Shown here: one piece after another, positions 8,069 through 17,661 of the stretch
How the letters are laid out: the number at the start of each line of letters is the position of its first letter
Position numbering within the stretch: the first letter of the stretch is position 1
DNA from: Mailhella sp.
Lineage (GTDB): Bacteria; Desulfobacterota; Desulfovibrionia; Desulfovibrionales; Desulfovibrionaceae
Direction of reading: 5' to 3'
DNA length: 35,507 nt
NCBI GenBank assembly: GCA_029258655.1
Contig: JARHYD010000111.1
Span: forward strand, 1-35,507
The notes under the pieces: generated by a model
What the model was told of the DNA's origin: nothing
The model's input: the letters and a program-made list of their open reading frames with translations, nothing else
Database searches by the model: none
Program-made: the position numbers and the translations under genes

Positions 8069-10285
8069 ATGCCAGATTTATCCCTTTTAAATGAAGCACA
8101 ATACAAAGCTGTAACAGCAGGAAATAATCCTTTATTAGTTATAGCAGGAGCAGGCAGTGGCAAAACAAGAACCATTGTGTATAGACTTGCTCATTTAGCA
8201 GAAAATGGGGTTAATCCATATTCTATTTTGCTTTTGACATTTACAAAAAAAGCAGCACAAGAAATGCTTCATCGTGCAACCCATTTGCTTGGAACAGATT
8301 TAATGGGGGTACAAGGTGGAACGTTTCATGCTTTTTCATATACATTATTAAGACAATTTCCTCCAAGTTGGGCAAAAAATGCGTTAAGTATTTTAGATAG
8401 TTCTGATTGTTCCAATATTATTGGACAATGTAGGGAAGAAAAAAAAATAGGAAAAGGTGATAGATCTTTTCCTAAAAATACAACTATTTTAGGTTTGATA
8501 AGTAAAGCTCGGAATAAAGAAACAACTCTTGAAGAGATTTTGCGTCGAGAAAATCAACATCTTTTGCCACATATTGACGCGTTAGCAGAATTGGAAACCA
8601 TGTATCATGCGTATAGAAAAGAACATAATGTGCTAGATTATGATGATTTGCTTTTTGAGCTTGAGGCAAGTTTACAAGAAAATCCTAATTTGCTTGCACG
8701 TATGCACGATCGTTTTCAGCATATTATGGTTGATGAATACCAAGATACAAATATGGTGCAGGCTCGTTTAGTACGCCTTTTAACAGGAAAAGAAACAGCT
8801 GTAATGGCAGTTGGTGATGATGCCCAGTCTATTTATGCTTTTCGTGGGGCAAATGTCCAAAATATTATGGATTTTCCAAAATTATTTGAAAATTGTGAAA
8901 TAGTACGGCTTGAAGAAAATTATCGTTCTGTACAGCCTATTTTAAATATTGCCAATAGCATTTTAGAAAATGCTCCTGTTGGTTTTCAGAAAAATTTGTT
9001 TTCACATAGAGAATATGATGAAAATCAAACAGTTGTACAAGTAGTGCGTCCTTTAAGTGATTTATCGCAAGCAAAAATTTGTGCAAAGTTTATTAATGAG
9101 CTTTTATTAAAAGAACAAGCTGATGATATAGCCGTACTTTTTAGAGCTGGGTATCAATCATACCATTTAGAAGTAGAATTAAATAAACTTGGCATTGCCT
9201 TTAAAAAATACGGTGGAGTGAAATATACAGAAGCTTCACATATTAAAGATGTGCTTTCTTATTTGCGTTTATTATTAAATCCTATGGATTTGCCAGCTTT
9301 TGAGCGTATGGCATCACTTTGTAAAGGTATAGGCCCTAAAACAGCACAAAAACTTTTTTCTCTTGCAATGGTGGGAGATAAAGAAGGTTTACAAAAAGCG
9401 TGTAAAAAATTTCCTGATTTTTGGTCTGATTTGCTACTGCTTATGGAAATTCAAAAAAATGCGTATACGCCAGAAAAAGCCTTAAGAGTGATTATTGATC
9501 AATACCAACCTCGTATGGAAATACTTTATCCAGATGATTGGCCACGCCGTCAGCAAGGTTTGGAGGAATTACTTGGTATTGCCTCTTCGTATACAGATTT
9601 GGCTGTTTTTATGGCTGATTTATCATTGGAAAATCCTGATGATAATGAAGAAGATATGCAAAAAAGTATTGTTCTTTCCACTGTCCATTCTGCAAAAGGT
9701 TTGGAATGGAAACACGTTTTTATTTTAGATTTGGTAGAAGATAGGTTTCCATCTCGCCATGCTTTGGTTCGTCCAGAAGATTATGAAGAAGAACGTCGTT
9801 TACTTTATGTGGCTTGTACAAGGGCAAAAGATAGTTTACGTTTATTTGTTCCGCAGAATGTTTTTCAGCGTGGGCAAGGGTATGAAGAAAGAGCAACTCC
9901 AAGTCCTTTTATTCGTGAAATTCACCCTCATTTATATGAAGAAGTTTTTGAACAATATGGCGGTGTGCTTGTAAAACAAGCAATGGCAAAAAGTGCTTTA
10001 AAAACAGTAGGACAAGCCAAAACTTCTATTTTAGATAGTTTTAAAAATGCTATGGATTTTGATGAAAAACAAGAAAAACAAGAAAAAAAAGCACCCCTTG
10101 TTTTTGATACTCCAAAAGAAGAAAATATTTCTGCTAATCCATTAAAAAAGTTAGGTTTTTGTAAGCATAAAGTTTTTGGCAGAGGAAAGGTTATTGAAGA
10201 AATTGAAGGAGAGAAAGTTCGAGTAAATTTTCCGGGAATGGGCTTAAAAGTTATAATGAAAAATTATTTAACGTTTGAAGATTAG
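8069..10285 (+). CDS. UvrD/PcrA/Rep-family ATP-dependent DNA helicase
   Basis: 738 aa; VIAGAGSGKTRTIVYRLAHL, LLTFTKKAAQEM, VDEYQDTN, VGDDAQSIYAFRGA, LEENYRS, STVHSAKGLEWKHVFI, RRLLYVACTRAK. Confidence 0.95.
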   Translation: MPDLSLLNEAQYKAVTAGNNPLLVIAGAGSGKTRTIVYRLAHLAENGVNPYSILLLTFTKKAAQEMLHRATHLLGTDLMGVQGGTFHAFSYTLLRQFPPSWAKNALSILDSSDCSNIIGQCREEKKIGKGDRSFPKNTTILGLISKARNKETTLEEILRRENQHLLPHIDALAELETMYHAYRKEHNVLDYDDLLFELEASLQENPNLLARMHDRFQHIMVDEYQDTNMVQARLVRLLTGKETAVMAVGDDAQSIYAFRGANVQNIMDFPKLFENCEIVRLEENYRSVQPILNIANSILENAPVGFQKNLFSHREYDENQTVVQVVRPLSDLSQAKICAKFINELLLKEQADDIAVLFRAGYQSYHLEVELNKLGIAFKKYGGVKYTEASHIKDVLSYLRLLLNPMDLPAFERMASLCKGIGPKTAQKLFSLAMVGDKEGLQKACKKFPDFWSDLLLLMEIQKNAYTPEKALRVIIDQYQPRMEILYPDDWPRRQQGLEELLGIASSYTDLAVFMADLSLENPDDNEEDMQKSIVLSTVHSAKGLEWKHVFILDLVEDRFPSRHALVRPEDYEEERRLLYVACTRAKDSLRLFVPQNVFQRGQGYEERATPSPFIREIHPHLYEEVFEQYGGVLVKQAMAKSALKTVGQAKTSILDSFKNAMDFDEKQEKQEKKAPLVFDTPKEENISANPLKKLGFCKHKVFGRGKVIEEIEGEKVRVNFPGMGLKVIMKNYLTFED

Positions 10286-10469
10286 GTTATTTAGGCTATA
10301 TAAAAGGAAGTTTAAAAATTTTTTATATTGTATGGGTATTGTTATAAATTGCTATTCTAAAGCTAGTGTTATTAGGTAGGTAAAAAGCTGCGTTAGAAAG
10401 TTTTTATATATGTAAGAGTAAGGTTTTTATTTAACATAATAATAAAAAAGTAAAGAAAAAGAGAAAATT

Positions 10470-11603
10470 ATGCGTAAAGGTGAAGACGGAATTTTAGATT
10501 TACTAGGAAAGTACTTTCCTCATAAACACCCACAAATGCCTATGGGGCGTGGTGATGATTGTGCGTTAATTACTGTTCCGTTTTCTTTTGATAAGATACC
10601 ACTTTTTGCTGTAACATCAGATATTTTTGCAGAAAATGCTCATTTTAGAACAGAATATTTTTCTGCAGAAGAAATAGGGCATAAGGCTTTGGCTGTGAAT
10701 ATTAGTGATTTAGCAGGAAATGGAGCAACACCTTTAGCTTTTTCTTTAAACCTTACATTAACAGAAAAACAAGATTATGCATGGCTTGAGGCTTTTTTTA
10801 GTGGCATGGCAAAATTAGCAAAACAATATAATATAGTGCTTTGTGGAGGAGATTTAACAAAAGTTCCTGTGCCTACTTTATTGCAAGAAAAAAGACAAAT
10901 AGACCCACATAGTATTAGTGGGTTAAATATTAGTATTACAGCATGGGGAAGTTATGAACATGGTGGTGTTCCACTTCTGCGACATAGGTCTTATGCAAAA
11001 AAAGGTTTGGCAGAACAAGCATTACCTATGATGAAAGAAGGAGATATTCTTTTTTATATTGGTGAAATAGGGTTAGCACGAACAGGCTTTTTTGCTTTAG
11101 AAGAATATGGCTCTAATGAGCAAGGGAAGCAATTATGCAAAAATACCTATCCACAAGCAGTAAAAGCACATTTAATGCCAGAACCAAAAATTAAAGAAGG
11201 GTTAGCATTATCTTTTTTTGCAAAAGATCAGCCTCTTTTTGTGATGGATATTTCAGATGGTCTTATGCGTGATATTCCTAGACTTTTGGCTTGTGAGGGC
11301 TTAGTCTTAGAAGATGAACAAGCTTTTGGTGCAGATTTGACTTTAACGCGTGAACAAATTCACCCAGAAATATGTTGTTATTGTCAAAAGAAAAATCTTG
11401 ATCCTGTGGAGTTTGCCTATAAAGGGGGAGAAGACTATGGGCTTTTAGGGGTATGTGCTAAACAAGCTTTTTCTGCTTTGCAAACCTATTGGCAAAAACA
11501 AGAAAATCTTTTGCCTTTGCATAAACTTGGTATAGTAACAAATTCAACTATTACTTTGAATAATGAACCAATAAAGGAAGCTGGCTTTGACCATTTTCAA
11601 TAA
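10470..11603 (+). CDS. thiL: Thiamine-monophosphate kinase
   Basis: 377 aa; GEDGILDLLGKYFP, GRGDDCALI, TSDIFAENAHFRTEYFSAEEIGHKALAVNISDLAGNGATPLAF, MDISDGL, YKGGEDYGLL. Confidence 0.93.
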   Translation: MRKGEDGILDLLGKYFPHKHPQMPMGRGDDCALITVPFSFDKIPLFAVTSDIFAENAHFRTEYFSAEEIGHKALAVNISDLAGNGATPLAFSLNLTLTEKQDYAWLEAFFSGMAKLAKQYNIVLCGGDLTKVPVPTLLQEKRQIDPHSISGLNISITAWGSYEHGGVPLLRHRSYAKKGLAEQALPMMKEGDILFYIGEIGLARTGFFALEEYGSNEQGKQLCKNTYPQAVKAHLMPEPKIKEGLALSFFAKDQPLFVMDISDGLMRDIPRLLACEGLVLEDEQAFGADLTLTREQIHPEICCYCQKKNLDPVEFAYKGGEDYGLLGVCAKQAFSALQTYWQKQENLLPLHKLGIVTNSTITLNNEPIKEAGFDHFQ

Positions 11604-13086
11604 AAAATTACAAAAAAATAAACAAGCAACGAATATTGCAGATATTATCAAAGAATTGCGTCCTTATTTTTGGTTGCCCTTTGTTGTCACTTCTCTTTTG
11701 ATTTTAATCGTTGTAGCTTTTATTACTGATTATAATATCAGGCAATCAGAAAAAGTGCTTGGCGAACAAATGGCAGATAAAGGAATACGTGTTATTTGGC
11801 TTTTTGAAAATGTTATTATGGATAGAATACAGTTTTCTTCTGAAACAGCACGTACAGATTATATCGAAGAACTTGGAACAGCAGATGATTTTGCTTTTGT
11901 TGCTGTAACAGATAATGAGGGAAAATTTTTATTTCATAGCAAAAAAGAAAAAGTAGGTACATATATTAATATTCAAGGTGAAAATAGTGAAGCAAGTTTT
12001 TGGGAAAAGCTTGATTTGTTATTGCCTAATAAGGACGGTCAAGGTTCGCATTGGGGTTTTGTGACGGTGAATAATGAAAGGCTTTTTTTAGTGCATAGAA
12101 TTTATGGGGAGAGTATACGGCAAGGTACTATACGATTTTTACACCCAGAAATTACAGATTTTTTTAATGCACAAAAAATAAATCACGTTTTTGCTGCAAT
12201 TTATCCGATAACGTTACAAAAGGATATTGCTCATTACCGTAAACGTGCTTTTAGTTTTTCTATATGGGTTATTGGTTTTTCTTTCTTATTTTTGTGGGTT
12301 TTATCACTTATTAATAGAATTATTAATAATAAGCATAATATGAGTGTTGCAGAAAAAACGATTGCACAAATGTATTCGGAAGTACAAAGACTTGAAAAAG
12401 AAATGACTAAAAAAGAAAAATTGGCAGCCATTGGGGATTTAGCTGCTTGTGTTGCTCATGAAATACGTAATCCACTTAGTTCTATAAAAGGATATGCAAC
12501 GTATTTTGCTAATAGTTTTTCTAAAGATTCTGTTGATTATAAAGCAGCTACAACCATGATTCAAGAAATAGAACGTATTAATCGTGTTGTTGGTGAGCTT
12601 ATGGGCGTTTCAAATCCAACTAATATTCAAAAAAAATTAGTTCCTGTTGATGGTATTATTGATAGCTGTGTTACTATGTTGCAAGCTGATGCAAAACATT
12701 TATCTATAACCTTTAAAGTGTTAGGACGTGGTAAAGTAATTGAAATGGATCCTGATAGGATAAAACAAGCTATTTTAAATATTTGTTTAAATGCTATTGA
12801 GGCTATTCGTGATGATCAAGTAAATAATGAACAAAAACAATATCATATTGTTATTTCTACCTCAGAAAATGAAAAAGATTATATTATTTCCATAAAAGAC
12901 AATGGACCGGGTATTGAAAAAGATGTGTTACGGCGTATTTTTGATCCATATTTTACAACAAAAAAAGAGGGAACTGGTTTAGGGCTAATTAATGTAAGTA
13001 AAATATTAGAAGCTCATGGCGGTTCTATTGAAGTAGAAAGTGAAAAGGGGCAAGGAACATTATTTAAATTGTACTTACCAAAGTGA
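11587..13086 (+). CDS. Membrane sensor histidine kinase (AtoS/ZraS-like)
   Basis: 499 aa; two TM segments flanking a periplasmic domain, VAHEIRNPLSSIKGYA (H box), NICLNAIEAI, DNGPGIEKDVLRRIFDPYFTTKKEGTGLGL. TTG start, overlaps thiL. Confidence 0.92.
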   Translation: MTIFNKKLQKNKQATNIADIIKELRPYFWLPFVVTSLLILIVVAFITDYNIRQSEKVLGEQMADKGIRVIWLFENVIMDRIQFSSETARTDYIEELGTADDFAFVAVTDNEGKFLFHSKKEKVGTYINIQGENSEASFWEKLDLLLPNKDGQGSHWGFVTVNNERLFLVHRIYGESIRQGTIRFLHPEITDFFNAQKINHVFAAIYPITLQKDIAHYRKRAFSFSIWVIGFSFLFLWVLSLINRIINNKHNMSVAEKTIAQMYSEVQRLEKEMTKKEKLAAIGDLAACVAHEIRNPLSSIKGYATYFANSFSKDSVDYKAATTMIQEIERINRVVGELMGVSNPTNIQKKLVPVDGIIDSCVTMLQADAKHLSITFKVLGRGKVIEMDPDRIKQAILNICLNAIEAIRDDQVNNEQKQYHIVISTSENEKDYIISIKDNGPGIEKDVLRRIFDPYFTTKKEGTGLGLINVSKILEAHGGSIEVESEKGQGTLFKLYLPK

Positions 13087-13094
13087 GGTTTCGC

Positions 13095-14459
13095 ATGAGT
13101 CAAAAAGCAAGACTTTTAATTGTAGATGATGACGATGCTCATAGAAATATGCTCAAACTTATGGTGGAGCAATGGGGATATGCTGCATTTGATGTACAAT
13201 CAGGGGAAGAAGCTGTACAGTTTGTGAAAAAACAAAATGTTGATTTTGTACTTTGTGATGTGCGTATGACACAAATGGACGGTTTTGCAACATTATCTGC
13301 AATCCATGAATGGAATCCTGTTATTCCTGTTATTTTGATGACTGCATATTCTTCTGTGGAAAAAGCGGTGGAAGCAATGAAAATAGGGGCATATTCGTAT
13401 GTTACAAAACCATTAGATTTTGAAGTTCTTAAAACAACACTATATAATGCGTTAGAACATACAAGATTAAAAGAAGAAAATGCTCAATTAAAAAATGCTC
13501 TTTCTCATAATACAATTATGCCACTTGGAAAAAGTGCAAATATGAAAGCCTTGCTTGAAATGATCCAAACAGTTGCACCAAGTGAAGCAACCGTACTTAT
13601 TACTGGTGAATCTGGTACAGGTAAAGAATTAGTTGCAAAAGCTATTCAAGCAAATAGTAATAGAAAAGATGAACCATTTATAACAATAAATTGTGCTGCT
13701 TTGGCAGAAAATCTTTTAGAGTCCGAACTTTTTGGACATGAAAAAGGTGCTTTTACTGGGGCAGATAAAATGCGTGAGGGACGTTTTGTACAAGCAGATA
13801 AAGGAACTCTTTTTCTTGATGAAATAGGGGAAATGCCTTTAGCTTTGCAGGCAAAATTATTGCGTGTTTTACAAAATGGGGAAATTCAACGTGTAGGTAG
13901 TGATAAAGTAAAGACTGTTGATGTTCGTATTCTTGCTGCTACAAATAGAAATTTAAAAGAAGAAGTTGAAGCAGGAAAATTTAGAGAAGATTTATATTAT
14001 CGTCTAAATGTTATTGCTCTTGAAGTACCTGCTTTGCGTGATCGTAAAGATGATATTCCAGTTTTAGCACAACGATTTATTGATACTTTTGCAACAGTAA
14101 ATCGTAAAACTATAAAAGGTATTACTCCTCGTTGTATGAATATTCTTATGCGTTATGAATGGCCTGGTAATGTGCGAGAACTTGAAAATGCAATGGAACG
14201 AGCAGTTATTTTATCCACAGGGGAATATATTTCTGAACGAAATTTACCTTTAGCTTTACAGCAAGTAGAAAAAAATACAGAAACTAATCATTCAAAAAAT
14301 CATTATTCATTAACAAATAAATCCTTAGATGATATTGAAAAAGATGCTATTAAAGCAATGTTGACAGAAACAGCAGATAATAAAAGTGAAGCAGCACGTA
14401 GACTTGGTATTACACGGGCAACATTGCATAGTAAATTAAAAAAATATAATTTAGAATAA
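13095..14459 (+). CDS. Sigma-54-dependent NtrC-family response regulator
   Basis: Receiver domain (VDDDDAHRNMLKLMVEQWGYAAF...LCDVRMTQMDGF), AAA+ GESGTGKELVAKAI, ELFGHEKGAFTGADKMREGRF, C-terminal Fis-type HTH (SEAARRLGITRATLHSKLKKY). ATG at 13095; the ORF track opens at 13083. Confidence 0.95.
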   Translation: MSQKARLLIVDDDDAHRNMLKLMVEQWGYAAFDVQSGEEAVQFVKKQNVDFVLCDVRMTQMDGFATLSAIHEWNPVIPVILMTAYSSVEKAVEAMKIGAYSYVTKPLDFEVLKTTLYNALEHTRLKEENAQLKNALSHNTIMPLGKSANMKALLEMIQTVAPSEATVLITGESGTGKELVAKAIQANSNRKDEPFITINCAALAENLLESELFGHEKGAFTGADKMREGRFVQADKGTLFLDEIGEMPLALQAKLLRVLQNGEIQRVGSDKVKTVDVRILAATNRNLKEEVEAGKFREDLYYRLNVIALEVPALRDRKDDIPVLAQRFIDTFATVNRKTIKGITPRCMNILMRYEWPGNVRELENAMERAVILSTGEYISERNLPLALQQVEKNTETNHSKNHYSLTNKSLDDIEKDAIKAMLTETADNKSEAARRLGITRATLHSKLKKYNLE

Positions 14460-14470
14460 AGGAATCTATC

Positions 14471-15328
14471 ATGCGTTTACTTGAAGGGAAAAGCGTATCA
14501 CAAAAACTTCGTGAAAATGTTAAAAATGAAATAAGCATATTAACTGCAAAAACAAAAAGAGAACCGGGACTTGCGGTTATTTTAGTTGGCGAAGATCCAG
14601 CCTCACAAGTATATGTTCGGAATAAAGAAAAAGCCTGTGAAGAAGTGGGGATTATTTCTTATTCTTATCGTTTGCCTGCGGATACTAAAGAAGAAGATTT
14701 GATAGCTCTTATTCAAGAACTTAATAATGATGAAAAAATAGACGGTATTTTATTACAATTACCATTACCACAAGGTTTATCTGCCCAAGCCTGTCTTGAA
14801 ACTATTGATCCTAAAAAAGATGTTGATGGTTTGCATCCAGAAAATCAAGGTAGGCTTGCTTTAGGATTAAAAGGACTTCGTCCTTGTACCCCAGCAGGAA
14901 CAATGTTTTTATTAAAATATTATGGTTATGATCTTGAAGGGAAAAATTGTGTTGTACTTGGTAGAAGTCCCCTTGTAGGAAGACCTCTTGCCATGATGTT
15001 AAATGCTAAACCAATTAATGCAACTGTGACCATGTGCCATTCTAAAACTAAAAATATTCAAGAAATTTGTCAAAAAGCAGATTTTATTTTCTTGGCTATT
15101 GGTATTCCACATTTTTTAACACCTGATATGGTAAATAAAGATGCTGTAATTATTGATATTGGTATTAATCGTACAGAAGAAGGGCTTTGCGGTGATGCAG
15201 ATTTTAAAGCATTAGAGGGAAAAGTTGCAGCCATAACTCCTGTTCCCGGTGGTATTGGGCTTATGACTATTTCACAGCTTTTAGAAAATACCCTTCAAGC
15301 TTGGAAAGATACTATGGGGTTAGAATAA
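14471..15328 (+). CDS. folD: Bifunctional methylenetetrahydrofolate dehydrogenase/cyclohydrolase
   Basis: 285 aa; LAVILVGEDPASQVYVRNKEKACEEVGI, DGILLQLPLP, PKKDVDGLHPENQGRL, PCTPAGTM, VVLGRSPLVGRP, TPVPGGIGLMT. Confidence 0.96.
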   Translation: MRLLEGKSVSQKLRENVKNEISILTAKTKREPGLAVILVGEDPASQVYVRNKEKACEEVGIISYSYRLPADTKEEDLIALIQELNNDEKIDGILLQLPLPQGLSAQACLETIDPKKDVDGLHPENQGRLALGLKGLRPCTPAGTMFLLKYYGYDLEGKNCVVLGRSPLVGRPLAMMLNAKPINATVTMCHSKTKNIQEICQKADFIFLAIGIPHFLTPDMVNKDAVIIDIGINRTEEGLCGDADFKALEGKVAAITPVPGGIGLMTISQLLENTLQAWKDTMGLE

Positions 15329-15353
15329 TATTATTTTTATTTATATTTAGTTA

Positions 15354-15545
15354 GAGTTTGTTTTAAAACTATTTATATTCAATAGATAAAATAAATAACT
15401 TTTCTATTTTTGAGAAAAAATTTTCTACTCATACCCTAAAATAGGTAAATTTATTGAAACGTCTTGTAATAAGTTTGCTTGATTGAGGGGGCTTGGGGGA
15501 AATCATTTCCCCCAAAGAAAAAATAAAATTAATTTAACATTATTA
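15354..15545 (+). repeat. MITE-like dispersed repeat, copy A
   Basis: Left end gagtttgttttaaaactatttata resembles the family end; contains the perfect hairpin ttgggggaaat-c-atttcccccaa (15493-15515) and the degenerate hairpin ggtaaatttattgaaac...; the right end is degenerate. Confidence 0.65.
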
Positions 15546-15579
15546 TAAAACATAATAAAAAATATTTATAAAAATAACT

Positions 15580-16236
15580 ATGTCTAGAAAAAAATCATTA
15601 AGTTTTAGAAAAGAACAAGCTGAAAAAGTGCTACGTGGTTTGCAAGAACGTTATCCTGTTCCAGAAACACATTTACAGCACAAGAATGCTTGGGAACTTC
15701 TTATTGCCACAGTGCTTTCTGCTCAATGTACAGATGCACGCGTAAATATGGTAACACCACATTTATTTGCAAAATGGAAAGATCCCTTTGCTCTTGCAGA
15801 GGCAGATATAAAAGAAGTGGAAGAAGTTATTCGTTCCACAGGATTTTATAAAAATAAAGCAAAAAATATTGTTGGAGCTGGAAAAGTTATTGCTACAAAA
15901 TATCATGGGCAAGTGCCTAAAACAATGGAAGAATTAATTCAAGTTCCAGGTGTAGCAAGAAAAACAGCTAATGTTGTTTTATATACAGCTTTTGGAATAA
16001 ATGTAGGTTTAGCAGTGGATACGCACGTTAAACGAATTACTCATAGGTTAGGATTAACAAATTCTACTGATCCTATACAAGTAGAAAAAGATTTAATGGA
16101 AGTTTTTCCTCAAGAAGAATGGGGGAATGTTAATCATAGGCTTGTTTGGTTTGGTCGGCATATTTGCGATGCAAGAAAACCTTTATGTGAAGAATGTGAA
16201 TTTAATACTATCTGTCCAAAATTAGAACCAAAATAG
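15580..16236 (+). CDS. nth: Endonuclease III
   Basis: 218 aa; LLIATVLSAQCTDARVN, IRSTGFYKNKAKNIVGAGK, VPGVARKTANVVLYTAF, VDTHVKRITHRLGL, C-terminal 4Fe-4S CDARKPLCEECEFNTIC. Confidence 0.96.
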   Translation: MSRKKSLSFRKEQAEKVLRGLQERYPVPETHLQHKNAWELLIATVLSAQCTDARVNMVTPHLFAKWKDPFALAEADIKEVEEVIRSTGFYKNKAKNIVGAGKVIATKYHGQVPKTMEELIQVPGVARKTANVVLYTAFGINVGLAVDTHVKRITHRLGLTNSTDPIQVEKDLMEVFPQEEWGNVNHRLVWFGRHICDARKPLCEECEFNTICPKLEPK

Positions 16237-16239
16237 GAG

Positions 16240-16375
16240 AAAATTTTTTTACGAATACCTTAACTAGGTAAATTTATTGAAACCTGTTTCAATAAATTTA
16301 CTTGATTGAGGGGGGTTGGGGGAAATCATTTCCCCCAAAGAAAAAATAGAATAAGATTAATTTAGAAACATACTC
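16240..16375 (+). repeat. MITE-like dispersed repeat, copy B (left part missing)
   Basis: Perfect hairpin gtaaatttattgaaac-ct-gtttcaataaatttac (16268-16301), hairpin ttgggggaaat-c-atttcccccaa (16316-16338), right end gattaatttagaaacatactc. Confidence 0.75.
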
Positions 16376-16505
16376 TATTTTGTTTTTATGGGGAATAATG
16401 GAGAGGTATATTTTAGTCTATTTATTGAAAAAGCTAAAAAAAATCAATTAGTAGTATGAATTTTTATAAGATTTAGTAAAAAAATAACATGAAGTAGGAG
16501 TTATC

Positions 16506-17357
16506 ATGCCAAGAAAAACAATTTTGAATATTATAGAAGCTAAAAATACAAAAAAACTCTCTATGATTACAGCTTATGATGCTACTAGTGCAAGAATAGC
16601 AGAAAAGGCTGGCGTAGACATGATTCTTGTTGGGGATTCCTTAGGTATGACCATGCAAGGAAATAATGATACAAATAGTGTTAGCCTTGACGAAATGATA
16701 TATCATATTAAAATAGTAGCTAAAAATGCTCCGAATACTTTTATTGTAGCAGATATGCCTTTTATGAGTTATGAAGTAAGTAAAGAGCAAGCCTTAGAAA
16801 ATGCAGGTCGTATTTTTAGGGAAACTGGTGCTAGATCTGTAAAAATGGAAGGTGGTAAAAATATTCTTCCACAAATTAAAGCCCTTACTGGTGCAGGCAT
16901 ACCTGTAATGGGACATTTAGGCTTAACGCCTCAACGTTCTGCTATGTTAGGTGGTTTTAAAGCTCAAGCCAGAACAGCAAAAGGAGCAAAAGAACTTTTG
17001 GAAGAAGCAATAATATTGCAAGAAGCAGGCTGTTTTGCTCTTGTTTTAGAAGCTGTTCCTTATACTGTGGCAGAAATTATTACGCAAAAATTACAAATTC
17101 CTACTATTAGCTGTGGAGCAGGAAAATATTGTGACGGGCAAGTATTAGTTTTCCATGATATGTTAGGCTTATCTGATTTTACTCCTCGTTTTGTAAAAGT
17201 GTATGCAAATTTAGCAGAGCAAGCAACGCAAGCTATTAAAACATATATTCAAGAAGTAGAACATACACAATTTCCAGAAGAAAAACATTGTTTTACTATG
17301 CCACAGGAAGAATGGGAAAAATTTTTACAAGAAATTAAAACTAATGATAATAATTAA
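16506..17357 (+). CDS. panB: 3-methyl-2-oxobutanoate hydroxymethyltransferase
   Basis: 283 aa; MITAYDATSARIAEKAGVDMILVGDSLGMTMQG, VADMPFMSYEVS, VKMEGG, PVMGHLGLTPQ, LVLEAVP, ISCGAGKYCDGQVLVFHDMLGL. Confidence 0.96.
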   Translation: MPRKTILNIIEAKNTKKLSMITAYDATSARIAEKAGVDMILVGDSLGMTMQGNNDTNSVSLDEMIYHIKIVAKNAPNTFIVADMPFMSYEVSKEQALENAGRIFRETGARSVKMEGGKNILPQIKALTGAGIPVMGHLGLTPQRSAMLGGFKAQARTAKGAKELLEEAIILQEAGCFALVLEAVPYTVAEIITQKLQIPTISCGAGKYCDGQVLVFHDMLGLSDFTPRFVKVYANLAEQATQAIKTYIQEVEHTQFPEEKHCFTMPQEEWEKFLQEIKTNDNN

Positions 17358-17359
17358 TT

Positions 17360-17631
17360 TAATGTGTTTTAAAAGTAGTTATAAGTATTAAATTTTGTTC
17401 TCTAATAATAGAAATAAAATATTTGCAATGTAATAGTATTAGAAAATAGTTATCGTTACAATGTGAAAACAAAGAACGTTTTTATTTTTGGAAAAAAATT
17501 TTTTATGAATGCCTTAACGTAGGCAAATTTATTGAAATGTATTTCAATAAATTTGCCTAATTGAGGGGGCTTGGGGGAAATTATTTCCCCCAAAAGAAAA
17601 AATAGAATAAGATTAATTTAGAAACATATCC
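17360..17631 (+). repeat. MITE-like dispersed repeat, copy C (most complete)
   Basis: Degenerate left end taatgtgttttaaaagtagttataa; right end taatttagaaacatatcc; perfect hairpin taggcaaatttattgaaat-gt-atttcaataaatttgccta (17520-17559); hairpin ttgggggaaat-t-atttcccccaa (17571-17593). Confidence 0.78.
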
Positions 17632-17661
17632 TAATTTAAAAGGTTTATAAAAAGCAAAATC

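Noticed and set aside
15493-15515. ttgggggaaatcatttcccccaa hairpin as a standard Rho-independent terminator
   Set aside because: No consistent T-run follows on the plus strand, and the whole surrounding block is repeated at several loci, so it is better treated as part of the dispersed element.
15354-17631. CRISPR array
   Set aside because: Repeats are long, contain internal hairpins, are separated by complete housekeeping genes, and have no regular short spacers or cas genes.
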